A stretch of 50,530 nt of DNA, from NCBI GenBank assembly GCA_002428325.1, contig DIVR01000021.1:120947-171476 (forward strand), given 5' to 3'. This document shows, piece by piece, positions 1 to 9,207 of this stretch; within the stretch, counting starts at the first letter, position 1; every line of letters starts with the position of its first letter. This DNA is from a bacterium UBP4_UBA6127. Its GTDB lineage: Bacteria; UBP4; UBA4092. A program made the translations under genes and the position numbers. Under the pieces are notes generated by a model. That model was not told where the DNA came from. It saw only the letters and a program-made list of their open reading frames with translations, and did no database searches.

Positions 1-1171
1 CTTGTTTTTATTAAATACTCATCCCGAGTTCCAGATAGCCATGATATTGGGCGTCATCATTGCTTCCACAGCTTCCAACAGCATTGGGTCCATTACCTGG
101 TGGTCCTGGATGAGTGATTTTATCCCCAGAGAAATGCTGGGGAAGTATTTCAGCCGAAGGAATTTATGGTCAGGATTAGCAGCTATTTCTGCCTTTTATC
201 TCGGTTCTCTGGCTTTGGATTTTTATAAAGGGATCGTTTCACATGAACATTTTGTGTATGGGTTCAGCGGAATATTTCTCCTGGGTATCGGCTTTGGTGT
301 CTGGTCTCTGTTTCTGCTGTCAAAAATTCCCGATTGGGGAAGCAATGTCCCCATCCGAAAAAACCCGGCATTAAAAGAACTGGCCCAGCCTTTGAATGAC
401 AGGAATTTCAGGCTTTATGTGATTGACCGGTCTCTTTGGACTTTCAGTGTTTTCCTGGGAGCTCCCTTTTTCAATGTCTATCTTCTGAAATATCTCCACA
501 CCAGTTGGAGTTATATTGGGATGATCAATCTGATAGCCTCCCTGGCTTCTTTATATTGCATCCGGTTCTGGGGCAATATAGTGGACCATTTCGGGAATAA
601 ACCCCTGATGGTTGTCTCCTGTTATGTCAAAGCCCTTTATCCTGTCATTTGGCTGTTTGCCGGGATTGGGAACTATTACTGGCTGTTAATCATTCCCCAG
701 CTGCTATGCGCTTTTGACAGTGCCATCAACCTGACTTCGGGAAACCTTTCCATTAAATTATCTCCTCGAGGCAATAATGCCGCTTATCTTTCGGTATATA
801 CTACTTCCATCAACCTTTCCTCAGCGGCAGCCCCTCTGATTTCCAGTTGGATATTAACCTTCTGCGATACCCAGGGGAATATTCCCCTGCCCTGGGTAGG
901 CCCGGTTAATGGTATCAAAATCCTGTTTTTGATATCTGCTTCCATGCGGTTTTTCTCATCCAGCGCACTGAGAAAAATGCAGGAACCGGAAACTCGTGGA
1001 GTCCGATATATGTTCCGGGTCCTTAAAGAGGTCAAAGGGATTGTCCCCAGCTTCTCTGAACTGGACCAATCCATCAGATTCTGGTTCCGGCCTTTGGATG
1101 AAATGCGGACAACAGTCCTGGGTTGGGTACTTCCGGATAGCAATGATAAAGAAGATGAGGAGGAGGATTGA
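1..1171 (+). CDS. MFS transporter, C-terminal part (5' end outside window)
   Basis: The frame is open from the window edge, so the true start lies upstream and at least 389 residues are visible. The protein is a chain of hydrophobic helices separated by short loops. A charged loop early on (FIPREMLGKYFSRRN) is of the kind found between helices of major facilitator transporters, and a second basic loop (IVDHFGNKPL) begins the second half. The cytoplasmic tail is long and ends in an acidic run. This fits an inner-membrane MFS-type transporter; the substrate cannot be told. It ends 5 bases before the stop of the opposite-strand gene that follows, so the two genes converge. Alternative: another polytopic permease of similar fold. 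Confidence 0.75.
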   Translation, partial: LFLLNTHPEFQIAMILGVIIASTASNSIGSITWWSWMSDFIPREMLGKYFSRRNLWSGLAAISAFYLGSLALDFYKGIVSHEHFVYGFSGIFLLGIGFGVWSLFLLSKIPDWGSNVPIRKNPALKELAQPLNDRNFRLYVIDRSLWTFSVFLGAPFFNVYLLKYLHTSWSYIGMINLIASLASLYCIRFWGNIVDHFGNKPLMVVSCYVKALYPVIWLFAGIGNYYWLLIIPQLLCAFDSAINLTSGNLSIKLSPRGNNAAYLSVYTTSINLSSAAAPLISSWILTFCDTQGNIPLPWVGPVNGIKILFLISASMRFFSSSALRKMQEPETRGVRYMFRVLKEVKGIVPSFSELDQSIRFWFRPLDEMRTTVLGWVLPDSNDKEDEEED

Positions 1172-1176
1172 TTCCT

Positions 1177-2844
1177 CTATTTCTCTGCTGAAGGGGATCT
1201 GGGAGAACTAAGGCTATACCGGCAAGTGGCATAGGGATACTCAAAGGCATCCGAAGGCAGTGAATGCCTCTCATCCGTTGGAGCCCATCGTAATTGGTTT
1301 TCCTTCATCCGAAGGAAAACACTGGTAAACAGGTAATCATTTTCCAGTAATATTTTATGGCCTTGCATGGACGTAAGGGTTTGCTGGATTCTTCGAGTCG
1401 ATTCCAATTGAAATCTAACTGTCTGGCAAGTATATAACCCGATATTCACCCAAAGAACCATCCCAACCATTCCTCCCAACAACTTAATAGATCGGTTCGA
1501 ATGGTCCATCCCCATGATTCCTCCCAATACCGGGATAAACCAGAGCTGGGGGACATACCTCATCCACCAGCATTCAGGATTAATCAGGATACTGGCTGAA
1601 AACCACAGGATACAAAGAAGCCAAACCAGCCGATGGGCCTTATCCGTATTCAAATAATAAAGATAAATCACCAAGGAACAAATCAACGCCAAAGGAAAAA
1701 ATGGTCCCAGTCCATTAATCCGAGTGGACCCTACCCCGGGAATAAATTCACTGTATGTATGCTCCCAGGGCATCACAGACCTCAGCCGAACCCCCTCTTT
1801 TCGGTCGCTGACTCTCGAAGCCAGGGAAAGATATAGCTTTTCCAACCGAGGCTTATCTCTCAGGGGAGCCGGGGTATTCTCCCTGATTCCCTTCTGTCCT
1901 GATTCATCCATCAAGGGATAGACCGGATTTCGATGTTCCCTGATATTGGTGATATAAGGGTTATAACTGAAAATCAGGGTGGCCGCTCCCAGAGCCAAAA
2001 CACTGTTCAGGATTAGCCATCCCAGGAGTATTTTGGATTTTTGCTCTATCAGGTATAATCCCAGGATGCTAATGAGTAAAAGAACATACAGCAGGCCTGT
2101 AAACTTGATATTCACCAAGATAACCAGGCAGATGGAGGACATCAACATATCTTGTCGATTCTGAACCTTAATTGCCCTCATTATCAGTGAAATATAACAG
2201 ACCAGTAAGGATGCCAATAATCCATCATTCAAAAAAGTGAAAAGTTGGGAAATCACAATCGGATTCAGGCAAAGAATCAGGGCAGCTCCCCAGCACATCC
2301 ACCGAGAACCCCACTGGGTTAGGGCCCGGATGGACTCATAGGATAAAAATAAAGCAGCCATCAAGGCTATCAGATTGATTCCCTTAGCATATTCCATCCG
2401 GGTCGTAATACCATAAATAAAGCTTTCCAATATCCAGGAAGCTTTCACATAATGCTCAGCCAGAATATAGTAAAAGTTTTTATGGAGGGAGGGAGAATGA
2501 AAGGGATTATATCCATTTTTAATATGGTACACAGCTAACTGATGATAAGTTTGCCCATCAAAAGACACATCATAAAAGTAATGGGACACATAAACCAAAA
2601 TGACGGAACTGATAAAAATAATATTGGAATAAGACAGAATTTGTCGCCGGGGATACCCTCGAGACACCAGCCAGCCGACTAACCCCGACCAAATTAATAA
2701 GAATACGCCCCAGAGAGTTATGGGATTCATTGGCAGTCTCAGCCATAAAATACAATTAACAGCCAGATAGATGACGGCCAGCTCCAGCAAGTAGCCATAT
2801 CCCAAGTATCGACAGTTGATTTTATGTTTATTATTTTCGTCCAT
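1177..2844 (-). CDS. Polytopic membrane protein, GT-C glycosyltransferase-like
   Basis: This 555-residue protein has roughly ten to twelve hydrophobic segments. After the first membrane segments comes a loop with DVSFDGQTYHQLAVYH, an acidic and aromatic loop of the sort that carries the catalytic aspartate in GT-C fold enzymes using lipid-linked sugars (GT39/ArnT/PMT type). A large soluble loop (about residues 300-370) and a soluble C-terminal tail fit that architecture. The role would be transfer of a sugar to an envelope lipid, glycan or protein on the outer face of the inner membrane. The acceptor is unknown. No neighbour is an obvious polysaccharide gene, so the assignment rests on topology and the loop alone. 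Confidence 0.5.
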   Translation of the reverse strand: MDENNKHKINCRYLGYGYLLELAVIYLAVNCILWLRLPMNPITLWGVFLLIWSGLVGWLVSRGYPRRQILSYSNIIFISSVILVYVSHYFYDVSFDGQTYHQLAVYHIKNGYNPFHSPSLHKNFYYILAEHYVKASWILESFIYGITTRMEYAKGINLIALMAALFLSYESIRALTQWGSRWMCWGAALILCLNPIVISQLFTFLNDGLLASLLVCYISLIMRAIKVQNRQDMLMSSICLVILVNIKFTGLLYVLLLISILGLYLIEQKSKILLGWLILNSVLALGAATLIFSYNPYITNIREHRNPVYPLMDESGQKGIRENTPAPLRDKPRLEKLYLSLASRVSDRKEGVRLRSVMPWEHTYSEFIPGVGSTRINGLGPFFPLALICSLVIYLYYLNTDKAHRLVWLLCILWFSASILINPECWWMRYVPQLWFIPVLGGIMGMDHSNRSIKLLGGMVGMVLWVNIGLYTCQTVRFQLESTRRIQQTLTSMQGHKILLENDYLFTSVFLRMKENQLRWAPTDERHSLPSDAFEYPYATCRYSLSSPRSPSAEK

Positions 2845-2946
2845 TGAGTGAGTGTATTAATTTTATTCCACTTGGGACTATTGGGACAGTATTTTTCTTC
2901 CTATAGCTTGTATGGTAACGTATCCAGCTTCCCAAATGAATAAAGA

Positions 2947-2979
2947 CGGAGGAGTAACGGAGAGGGTCAGACTCTCTCC
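2947..2979. repeat. Dispersed repeat, imperfect hairpin copy
   Basis: The stretch contains GTAACGGAGAGGGTCAGAC followed by TCTCTCC. Nearly the same sequence occurs at 34399-34435, where it forms a perfect hairpin. Here one base in the right arm has changed and the outer right arm is missing. The copy lies in the 204-base gap between two minus-strand genes. It looks like a dispersed REP-like palindrome; no transposase for it is visible in the window. Confidence 0.5.
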
Positions 2980-3048
2980 AATATAAATCCAAGTTCATTA
3001 GGGAAGTTTTACCTGCTTAATTACCCCTGATAGATATAGTTTCTTCAG

Positions 3049-3837
3049 TTAGAAAGATGATTTCAGGATATGGAAAAAGGTTTCTCTGGCATAGGTTTCA
3101 TACCAGGGGCTGTGTCCGCATTTTTCCAGTTCATAATATTTCAACTGGGGGATATAGGGAAGCAGTGAGTCCCGGATCATAGAGCCCGGATGAGGGTCAT
3201 AATCCCCATGAATCATGGAGACAGGACAATTAATCCGGTTAAAAGAAGAGGGATAAACTCCCAATTCCTGTTGTCGGAGCATATCTTCCCAAGTTTCAGT
3301 ATGGGCCTTTGAATCAAACTCCCCTTCCATATTATTCCCATGAGGGATAGGGGCATAATCGTAGAAAGCCTGGATTATTTTGTATTTTTCCAGAAGTTGC
3401 TGCTGGGGGGTACTAGAAGACTGAGTAATCTCATTCAAGGCTTTTTGGTGTTCATCAGTCATCCTGGACTCCAGGATTTTACCCATCTGAGCCCGGGATG
3501 TCTTATCGAAAGTGCCGCAGCCTATCAGGGTAAGGGTTTTTAGGGAATCCGGATAAGCTGCTCCATAAGCCAGAGCCAACATTGCACCCCAGGACTCTCC
3601 TGCCAGGGAAGGTTTACAATGGGGAGATTGTTCCCGGATAAATTGCTCTAAGTCTTCAATATGGGTTTTAACGGTTAAGGGGGTTTTGCCACTCCCTCGC
3701 TGGAAAGGTTCCAGGACTCGGAAGCTGTCGGCTAATTCCTCAGCAATGGGAGCAACCGTCCCAGGAGCCGCCGGACCTCCATGGAGAAGTATTACAATTG
3801 GGTTTTTAGTATTTCCATATTTTCTAAAGTTAAGCAT
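3049..3837 (-). CDS. Alpha/beta hydrolase (proline iminopeptidase-like)
   Basis: A 262-residue cytoplasmic protein with the alpha/beta hydrolase plan. LLHGGPAAPG (about residues 18-26) forms the oxyanion-hole loop, GESWG (80-84) is the nucleophile elbow with Ser82, HGDYDPHP carries the likely acid, and CGHSPWYE near the C-terminus carries the catalytic His. The HGGP loop and the GxSWG elbow resemble proline iminopeptidases and related small-substrate hydrolases. AAGGA lies 8 bases before the ATG. It starts 24 bases after the stop of the YeiH-type gene on the same strand, so the two are probably co-transcribed. The substrate is unknown. Confidence 0.8.
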   Translation of the reverse strand: MLNFRKYGNTKNPIVILLHGGPAAPGTVAPIAEELADSFRVLEPFQRGSGKTPLTVKTHIEDLEQFIREQSPHCKPSLAGESWGAMLALAYGAAYPDSLKTLTLIGCGTFDKTSRAQMGKILESRMTDEHQKALNEITQSSSTPQQQLLEKYKIIQAFYDYAPIPHGNNMEGEFDSKAHTETWEDMLRQQELGVYPSSFNRINCPVSMIHGDYDPHPGSMIRDSLLPYIPQLKYYELEKCGHSPWYETYARETFFHILKSSF

Positions 3838-3861
3838 CCACTAATCCTTTTACAGGAAATC

Positions 3862-4809
3862 TTACAAGGGAATCTGAATATGGCATAATCCCATTCGGAT
3901 AGCCGTAAAGGTAATGATCGATACCAATAGCCAGAGGACTACAGCATTAATCAGGGGACCTCCCCCGATTTTCTTTAACTCCTGCTGAGATAATCCGGCT
4001 CCGATTAAAAAGAGGGTGGCTACCATCATTCTTTTCCCTACCATGGCAAACAGGTCCCAGGTAACTTTTTGCGTGGGAAACAATGTATGGATCATGGCCG
4101 CTACTAGAAATCCAAACAGAAACCAGGGGATTTTAGCGCCGCTTTCAGACTTATTCAGTTTAGCTCCGGCAAAAGAAACCGGAAGAATCCATAAGGCCCG
4201 GGTAAGTTTCACGGTAGTGCCAATCGCCAAAGCCTGAGCGCCAAAGATGGCCGCAGCCCCCACCACACTGCTGGTATCATGGATAGCCAGGGCTGACCAT
4301 AATCCGAAATCAGACTGGGTCATGTGAAATAAATGCCCGATAGCTGGAAATAATAAAAGGGCAATCCCATTAAGGAGAAAGACTACGGCCATCGCCACCG
4401 CTGTATGGGATTGGGAAGCTCCAATAGATGGGGCCATGGCGGCAATAGCACTGCCGCCGCAGATAGCTGTTCCCGTACTGATTAACAGGGATAAATCCCG
4501 ATGGACCTTGAAAATCTTTCCCAAAATCCAACCCAGTGTCAGGGTCCCTGAAATACTGAAAAGGGTAATCCATAAAGAGGTATATCCCACTTTCAATACC
4601 ACTCCCAATTCAAGGCCAAACCCCAGCAATATCACAGCTCCCTGCAATAATTGTTTAGACAGTTTTCCGGTCATTTTCTGGAGGGGATTTCCCCAAACCA
4701 GTCCCAGGAAAGCTCCCAGACATAAACCAACCGCCGGAGAAGTAAAATAGACAGCCAGGATAATCCCGGTAATAATCCAAAATAATTTTTTATTTAGTAT
4801 GGAAGACAC
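3862..4809 (-). CDS. YeiH-family (UPF0324) putative sulfate exporter
   Basis: A 315-residue membrane protein with about ten helices. Recognisable family stretches are LLGFGLELGVVLKVG, GTAICGGSAIAAMAPSIGA and LWSALAIHDTSSVVGAAA, all typical of the YeiH/UPF0324 family, which is annotated as putative sulfate exporters. The start is GTG, with AGGAG 9 bases upstream. The length matches the usual 310-350 residues. It lies directly upstream of the small hydrolase on the same strand. Transport of sulfate or sulfonates is the family annotation and is not shown by this sequence. Confidence 0.85.
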   Translation of the reverse strand: MSSILNKKLFWIITGIILAVYFTSPAVGLCLGAFLGLVWGNPLQKMTGKLSKQLLQGAVILLGFGLELGVVLKVGYTSLWITLFSISGTLTLGWILGKIFKVHRDLSLLISTGTAICGGSAIAAMAPSIGASQSHTAVAMAVVFLLNGIALLLFPAIGHLFHMTQSDFGLWSALAIHDTSSVVGAAAIFGAQALAIGTTVKLTRALWILPVSFAGAKLNKSESGAKIPWFLFGFLVAAMIHTLFPTQKVTWDLFAMVGKRMMVATLFLIGAGLSQQELKKIGGGPLINAVVLWLLVSIITFTAIRMGLCHIQIPL

Positions 4810-4853
4810 TTAAGTAAACTCCTGAAAAGATTAATGAGGGTATTGATTCAATA

Positions 4854-5246
4854 TCATTCATCCCGATGGACAAGCTGAGGGGAAAAAGCCGGTAGGCAGA
4901 CAGCTATATATTCGGCACCTTCTGAGTGAGGGGTGCTGTATTGGACTTTTGTTCCCTTGGAAATCAGGACCGCTTCACCGACCTGAATATCCATTTCTTG
5001 ATTATCAGCCAAAATCAGATGCAGACATCCCTTGAGTACCACCGTATATTCATCAAACTCAGGGGTTTGAGGTGGCTCTACCCATCCGGAAGGACTGATC
5101 ATCCGGGCAATACTGAGCTGAGTGTCAGCAGAATTAACCCGGCCGATATATTCTTCAATTCGTTTAGGGGGCTCTCCTGCTGCTTCTATAATGGAGGGAT
5201 TTTTATAATGTTTGACCATATCTACAGGTTCTTTCTGACAAATCAA
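4854..5246 (-). CDS. Cupin-domain protein
   Basis: A 130-residue single-domain protein. The middle has the cupin pattern: PPQTPEFDEYTVVLKGCLHLIL for the first motif, then GEAVLISKGTKVQYSTP for the second. The glutamate or aspartate and tyrosine positions are present, but metal-binding histidines are sparse, so metal binding is uncertain. The ORF can start at a TTG with AGGAAG about 7 bases upstream, or at an internal ATG at 5219 with a weaker ribosome site; I kept the TTG. The role, ligand binding or small-molecule enzyme, is unknown. It lies between YeiH and pabBC on the same strand. Confidence 0.7.
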   Translation of the reverse strand: MICQKEPVDMVKHYKNPSIIEAAGEPPKRIEEYIGRVNSADTQLSIARMISPSGWVEPPQTPEFDEYTVVLKGCLHLILADNQEMDIQVGEAVLISKGTKVQYSTPHSEGAEYIAVCLPAFSPQLVHRDE

Positions 5247-5292
5247 GTTTCGCTTCCTATTTATAATATTATCTTTAATATTATACCTCTCC

Positions 5293-7140
5293 CTAGGTGA
5301 CAGGCCAGCAAATACCTGCAGAGGAATTGATTAAGGATACGGGGATTCGGCCTCGGACAGAGTTTATAATCTCAATGGCCTGAACCCTTTGAAGGTCCTG
5401 CAGGGTAATCAATTTTTCCGATACCTTGCCTTGCTGGATGGCATTTTGTCTCCCAATACCGGGAAGAAGCCCTGAACTGACAGGAGGAGTAATCCATTCC
5501 CCATCTACTTTAAAAAACAGATTTGTAAAAGACCCTTCACTAAGTTTGCCCCGAAGATTCTGGTAAATGACTTCATAATACCCACGCTCTCTGGCTCTCC
5601 TTAATTCCTGGTCATAAGTCCATCGGTGAGTAGTTTTATGGTAAAGAAAAATATCCTCCGGATCTTGATGATTTTCAGATAACCAAAGTTTAACAGGTTC
5701 ACTGGGTTTATCCTCCAAGGGAGCCCAAGACAAGGTCATCTTTCCCAGGGAAGAAACGAGCAACCTGATCTTACAGGAGAATGAATTTGAATGAAAAGAT
5801 AATTCTCTTTGGGCCAACTGGTTTAGGGATTCCCGGATATCAGCTTTAAATAATTTCCATCCAAAATAATCTGCCGATTGAATCATTCTATCCAAATGTT
5901 CTTCCAGGAACAGATACCCTTGTCTTCCCTGAAATCCTAAGGTTTCCAAAAGCTGGAAAGAATGGAGTCTTGGGGTATGAATAAAACTCCCCTTAAGCAG
6001 GGTCTCTTTTAATTCAGATTCAGCCATGGAATCTGAGATGATCCCACTGCCTACTCCTAGTTCACATTGGGAACCAGTCTGAAGGATAGTTCGTATCGCT
6101 ACATTTAGTAAAAAATCCCCATCTGGTTTAAAGAATCCCATAGTTCCACAATAAATTCCTCTGGACTCTTTTTCCAATTCATCAATAATCTGCATGGCCC
6201 TGATTTTGGGAGCGCCAGTAACAGAACCGGGAGGAAATGTTGCTCTCATCACCTCTGTCAGAGGCAACTTTGGATTGAGTTCTCCTTCCACCAGGCTGGT
6301 CATTTGAAATACAGTCGGGTATTTCTCAATCTTAAAAAGGGATGGGACAGAAACCTTTCCATAAGAGCAAAGCCGGCCAAGATCATTTCTCATTAAATCT
6401 ACAATCATAAGGTTTTCAGCCCTGTTTTTAGCATCCTCCCGAAGGAATTGGGCCTTTTGATTATCTTCTGCAACAGATTTACCCCGGGAAAGAGTCCCTT
6501 TCATAGGCCGGGTTTGGAGCTTGTTTCCCTGTTTTCTCAGAAAGAGTTCAGGAGACAGGGAAAGAATCTGATGATCTCCCATATCCAAGTAGGCTGAATG
6601 GCAAACTGGATGGGATTGCCTGAGCCTCTTAAACAGAATCCAGGCAGAGGTGGGGCTCTGGAACCTGAGTTTACAGGTATAATTCACCTGGTACACATCC
6701 CCTGCGGCAATATACTTTTTAATCTTATGGATACATTCCAAATAGTCTGAATCCGAACAATTCAGTTCCGAGGGACTCAGTTTTTCGGGCTGAGTAGATA
6801 ATTGCAAATCCGCCTCGTCATATTTAATCGAAGCCGCGGTCGCATAGACTCCCATCCAGAGTAAAGGAATCTGGCAATCATGCCTGGACTGAATAGATTC
6901 TTCCAGGCAAAATCCAGCATCATATGCAAGATACCCCGCTACATAATACCCCCTATCCAGAAAAGTTTCTGCCTGATGCAATGCAGGGAGAATTTCTTCA
7001 GCAGACTGGGCCATTATTATCCTGAGGGGTTGAGTGAAAATCCAGGTCATTCCCTGATGAGTTTGGTTATTCCAATCATCCATCAAAAAAAAACCTGGCT
7101 TTTGATAAGAGTCCAATTGAATAAGGGATGGTTCTGGCAT
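5293..7140 (-). CDS. pabBC: Aminodeoxychorismate synthase component I fused to aminodeoxychorismate lyase (PabB-PabC)
   Basis: This 615-residue protein combines two steps of 4-aminobenzoate synthesis for folate: amination of chorismate, then release of pyruvate. The first about 390 residues are a chorismate-binding domain, with YQVNYTCKL, the LSPELFL stretch and the conserved PGSVTGAPK near residues 302-310. The C-terminal about 215 residues are a branched-chain-aminotransferase/PabC fold with HKTTHRWTYD near residue 500 (the PLP lysine region) and EGSFTNLFF with SGLLPGIGR following. The fused form is known in many bacteria. No PabA glutaminase lies nearby, so ammonia or an unlinked PabA must supply nitrogen. 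AAGGA precedes the ATG. Confidence 0.92.
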   Translation of the reverse strand: MPEPSLIQLDSYQKPGFFLMDDWNNQTHQGMTWIFTQPLRIIMAQSAEEILPALHQAETFLDRGYYVAGYLAYDAGFCLEESIQSRHDCQIPLLWMGVYATAASIKYDEADLQLSTQPEKLSPSELNCSDSDYLECIHKIKKYIAAGDVYQVNYTCKLRFQSPTSAWILFKRLRQSHPVCHSAYLDMGDHQILSLSPELFLRKQGNKLQTRPMKGTLSRGKSVAEDNQKAQFLREDAKNRAENLMIVDLMRNDLGRLCSYGKVSVPSLFKIEKYPTVFQMTSLVEGELNPKLPLTEVMRATFPPGSVTGAPKIRAMQIIDELEKESRGIYCGTMGFFKPDGDFLLNVAIRTILQTGSQCELGVGSGIISDSMAESELKETLLKGSFIHTPRLHSFQLLETLGFQGRQGYLFLEEHLDRMIQSADYFGWKLFKADIRESLNQLAQRELSFHSNSFSCKIRLLVSSLGKMTLSWAPLEDKPSEPVKLWLSENHQDPEDIFLYHKTTHRWTYDQELRRARERGYYEVIYQNLRGKLSEGSFTNLFFKVDGEWITPPVSSGLLPGIGRQNAIQQGKVSEKLITLQDLQRVQAIEIINSVRGRIPVSLINSSAGICWPVT

Positions 7141-7216
7141 GAAAATCCTTAATGGATAAATTATATGAAAAAAACTAATTATCCATCATATCAAACTAGG
7201 AAAAGAGAGGGACTGT

Positions 7217-8341
7217 CTATTTACCCTGATACCGGAAACTCATCAGGGTAAGGTCATCAGTTAACCTGATTTGCCGGGTATAGAGAAGCAGCATTTCCTG
7301 GATAGGCCGAAGGGAGCTATAGATTTCCGGATAACCAACAGCTCTTACCAATTCCAGGAATCCTTCTTCCCCCAACATTTTTTCTTCTGGATCAAAAACC
7401 TCTATAGCTCCATCGGAATAAAATAACAGGCTGTCACCGGGAAGGAGATCTACCTCTCTTTGGGTATAAGTTGAATGCCGCAGCATCCCCAGGGGTAACC
7501 CGGTGGATTCCATTTTTACGATCGTTCCATCCGCCCTGAATAGGAAAGGATATGGATGCCCGGCTCCAGCATAATGGATTTTTCTTTCCTTCAAATCGAT
7601 CCAGGCATAGGCAGCGGTAGCAAAATAATTATTATCTCCCACCAAGACACTGAGACCCTGGTTCATGTGGCTCATAAAGATTTCGGGATGAGCCATTTTA
7701 TCCCGAGAATCTTCCCAAAGAGAACGAAGCTGCATGGTATAAAGGGCCGCAGCAATACCATGCCCCATCACATCCGCCACAATCATGGCATAATGGTCAG
7801 TATCCAGGGCTTCTACCCGATAGAAATCCCCACCGATATATTCCTGGGGGACATTATGGACCTGAATATCCACCCGGGAATCGGGAGGCAGGTCGGGCTT
7901 CATAGCAGAATCCTGGATAATTCGTGCCCGGTCCAGGTCATTCATCAGCCTGGATAAATCCCGAAATATCTCCACCCCTCCGATAATCTCATTATTGGAA
8001 TTTACAATCGGAGAAACAGAAACCTGCAAGGGGATTCGGGTCCCATCTTTAGTTTGAGCAAAAAGAATCAGGGGGTAGGTGCTTTTTTCACCGGAGAGAA
8101 TGCTGCGATGCAGGGGACAGAACTCCTTACCACATAGAGGGTTTCCATCTTTATCTATATGAACCAGGATATTATCAAAACATGAACGGCCGACGACTTC
8201 CTCAGATTTCCATTCGGTGATCTGTTCAGCCGCTTTATTCCAGAAAATAATATGCCGATCCACATCTGTAACATATACACCATCGGCCAGGGAATTGAGT
8301 ATATTCTCTGCCGTTAAAGGATTACGTTCCTGGTTTACCAT
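7217..8341 (-). CDS. PAS domain plus SpoIIE-type PP2C phosphatase
   Basis: I start at the ATG at 8341 because GGAGGA lies about 10 bases upstream; the open frame extends further to 8437 but that part looks non-coding. The resulting protein has 374 residues. Residues about 10-130 form a PAS domain (GVYVTDVDRHIIFWNKAAEQITEW, then GRSCFDNI and a heme- or ligand-pocket-like second half). Residues about 170-370 form a SpoIIE/RsbU phosphatase with GGDFYRVE, IVADVMGHGIAAALYT, AGAGHPYPFL and LLFYSDGAIE, which hold the metal-binding aspartates. Such proteins dephosphorylate anti-sigma antagonists in partner-switching systems. No antagonist or anti-sigma gene is visible here. Confidence 0.9.
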   Translation of the reverse strand: MVNQERNPLTAENILNSLADGVYVTDVDRHIIFWNKAAEQITEWKSEEVVGRSCFDNILVHIDKDGNPLCGKEFCPLHRSILSGEKSTYPLILFAQTKDGTRIPLQVSVSPIVNSNNEIIGGVEIFRDLSRLMNDLDRARIIQDSAMKPDLPPDSRVDIQVHNVPQEYIGGDFYRVEALDTDHYAMIVADVMGHGIAAALYTMQLRSLWEDSRDKMAHPEIFMSHMNQGLSVLVGDNNYFATAAYAWIDLKERKIHYAGAGHPYPFLFRADGTIVKMESTGLPLGMLRHSTYTQREVDLLPGDSLLFYSDGAIEVFDPEEKMLGEEGFLELVRAVGYPEIYSSLRPIQEMLLLYTRQIRLTDDLTLMSFRYQGK

Positions 8342-8445
8342 AAAACTTTTTCCTCCAAAACCCTGTTCCCCAATTTTAACTAAAAGACAGACAGGAAAAA
8401 CCGACCTTATTCTAGTCGGAACCTTGAAAAGATGCAAATGGGAAA

Positions 8446-9066
8446 TTAATCAAAATCCGTGGGCAGAGAAATATCCTGATGATGGGTAAAAAATCGGGTG
8501 ATTTGTCCGGGAGTTATCCTGGCCAGGGATAATTCTGGAATATTATTTTCCCGGAAAAATCCTACTTGTTCTGTTTCAATGCTGGAACCCGGAGTTCCTC
8601 CTATCAATTCACAGAGAAAGACTATTTTATAGACATGATAAGGGCAGGGTGGTTCATGGGGATGCTTGGCACGGTCATATACTCCCAGTAGTTTGATGCA
8701 CCGAACCTGATAGCCGGACTCTTCCCGGATTTCCCGGACGACAGCCTCAGATGGTGATTCATTGATATCAGCCCATCCTCCCGGGATGGTCCATTTTCCA
8801 TCCATTCTTTCTTTCACCATTAGCAGGGAGTCTTCCTGGAAAACCACACCACGGACTTCCACTTTAGGAGTGGCATATCCTGTTTCGGTATCAAAGAGGT
8901 TTTGAATATATTCAGGTTCTGAATCTGAATAGGCCGCCATCATTTCTACTGCTACCGACTGGATTTCCCGGTATCGGACGGCATCAAAAGGATTCTGGTT
9001 AAAATGTAATCCGGTCTGGGAGATGGATTGGAGCTTCCTGGCCCATGCCAGCCATTGTTGATTCAT
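8446..9066 (-). CDS. NUDIX hydrolase with N-terminal helical domain
   Basis: A 206-residue protein. Residues 96-119 carry the Nudix box: GGWADINESPSEAVVREIREESGY, here quoted only to mark G97, E104, R111, E112, E114, E115 and G118. The about 65-residue N-terminal part (YREIQSVAVEMMAAYSD) matches the helical domain found in a subset of NUDIX proteins acting on ADP-ribose or nucleoside diphosphates. The ATG is preceded by AAGGAG. It is followed on the same strand by the PAS-SpoIIE gene after about 100 bases. It is probably a soluble pyrophosphatase; the exact substrate is unknown. Confidence 0.88.
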   Translation of the reverse strand: MNQQWLAWARKLQSISQTGLHFNQNPFDAVRYREIQSVAVEMMAAYSDSEPEYIQNLFDTETGYATPKVEVRGVVFQEDSLLMVKERMDGKWTIPGGWADINESPSEAVVREIREESGYQVRCIKLLGVYDRAKHPHEPPCPYHVYKIVFLCELIGGTPGSSIETEQVGFFRENNIPELSLARITPGQITRFFTHHQDISLPTDFD

Positions 9067-9146
9067 TGTAATAAGGCTCCTTGAAGGATTTTTCTAAAAC
9101 TCTTCGGAGTAAAATTCATTTCACTATACCACAGCCTGAATCAAAA

Positions 9147-9180
9147 AAGGCTGAACCCCTTTTTAAGAGAGTTCAGCCTT
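9147..9180 (-). terminator. Intrinsic terminator of the DAHP synthase gene
   Basis: AAGGCTGAAC (9147-9156) and GTTCAGCCTT (9171-9180) form a perfect 10-bp stem with a 14-base loop. Read on the minus strand, the stem is followed at once by TTTTTTGA. It lies 28 bases past the stop of the DAHP synthase gene and before the NUDIX start, so it separates the two transcripts. Confidence 0.85.
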
Positions 9181-9207
9181 CTGTATCAACCTATAGAATG
9201 GCTTGTT

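Noticed and set aside
7152..7186. ATGGATAA/TTATCCAT inverted repeat before pabBC
   Set aside because: The arms are AT-rich with a 19-base spacer. It might be an operator, but the support is too weak to call.
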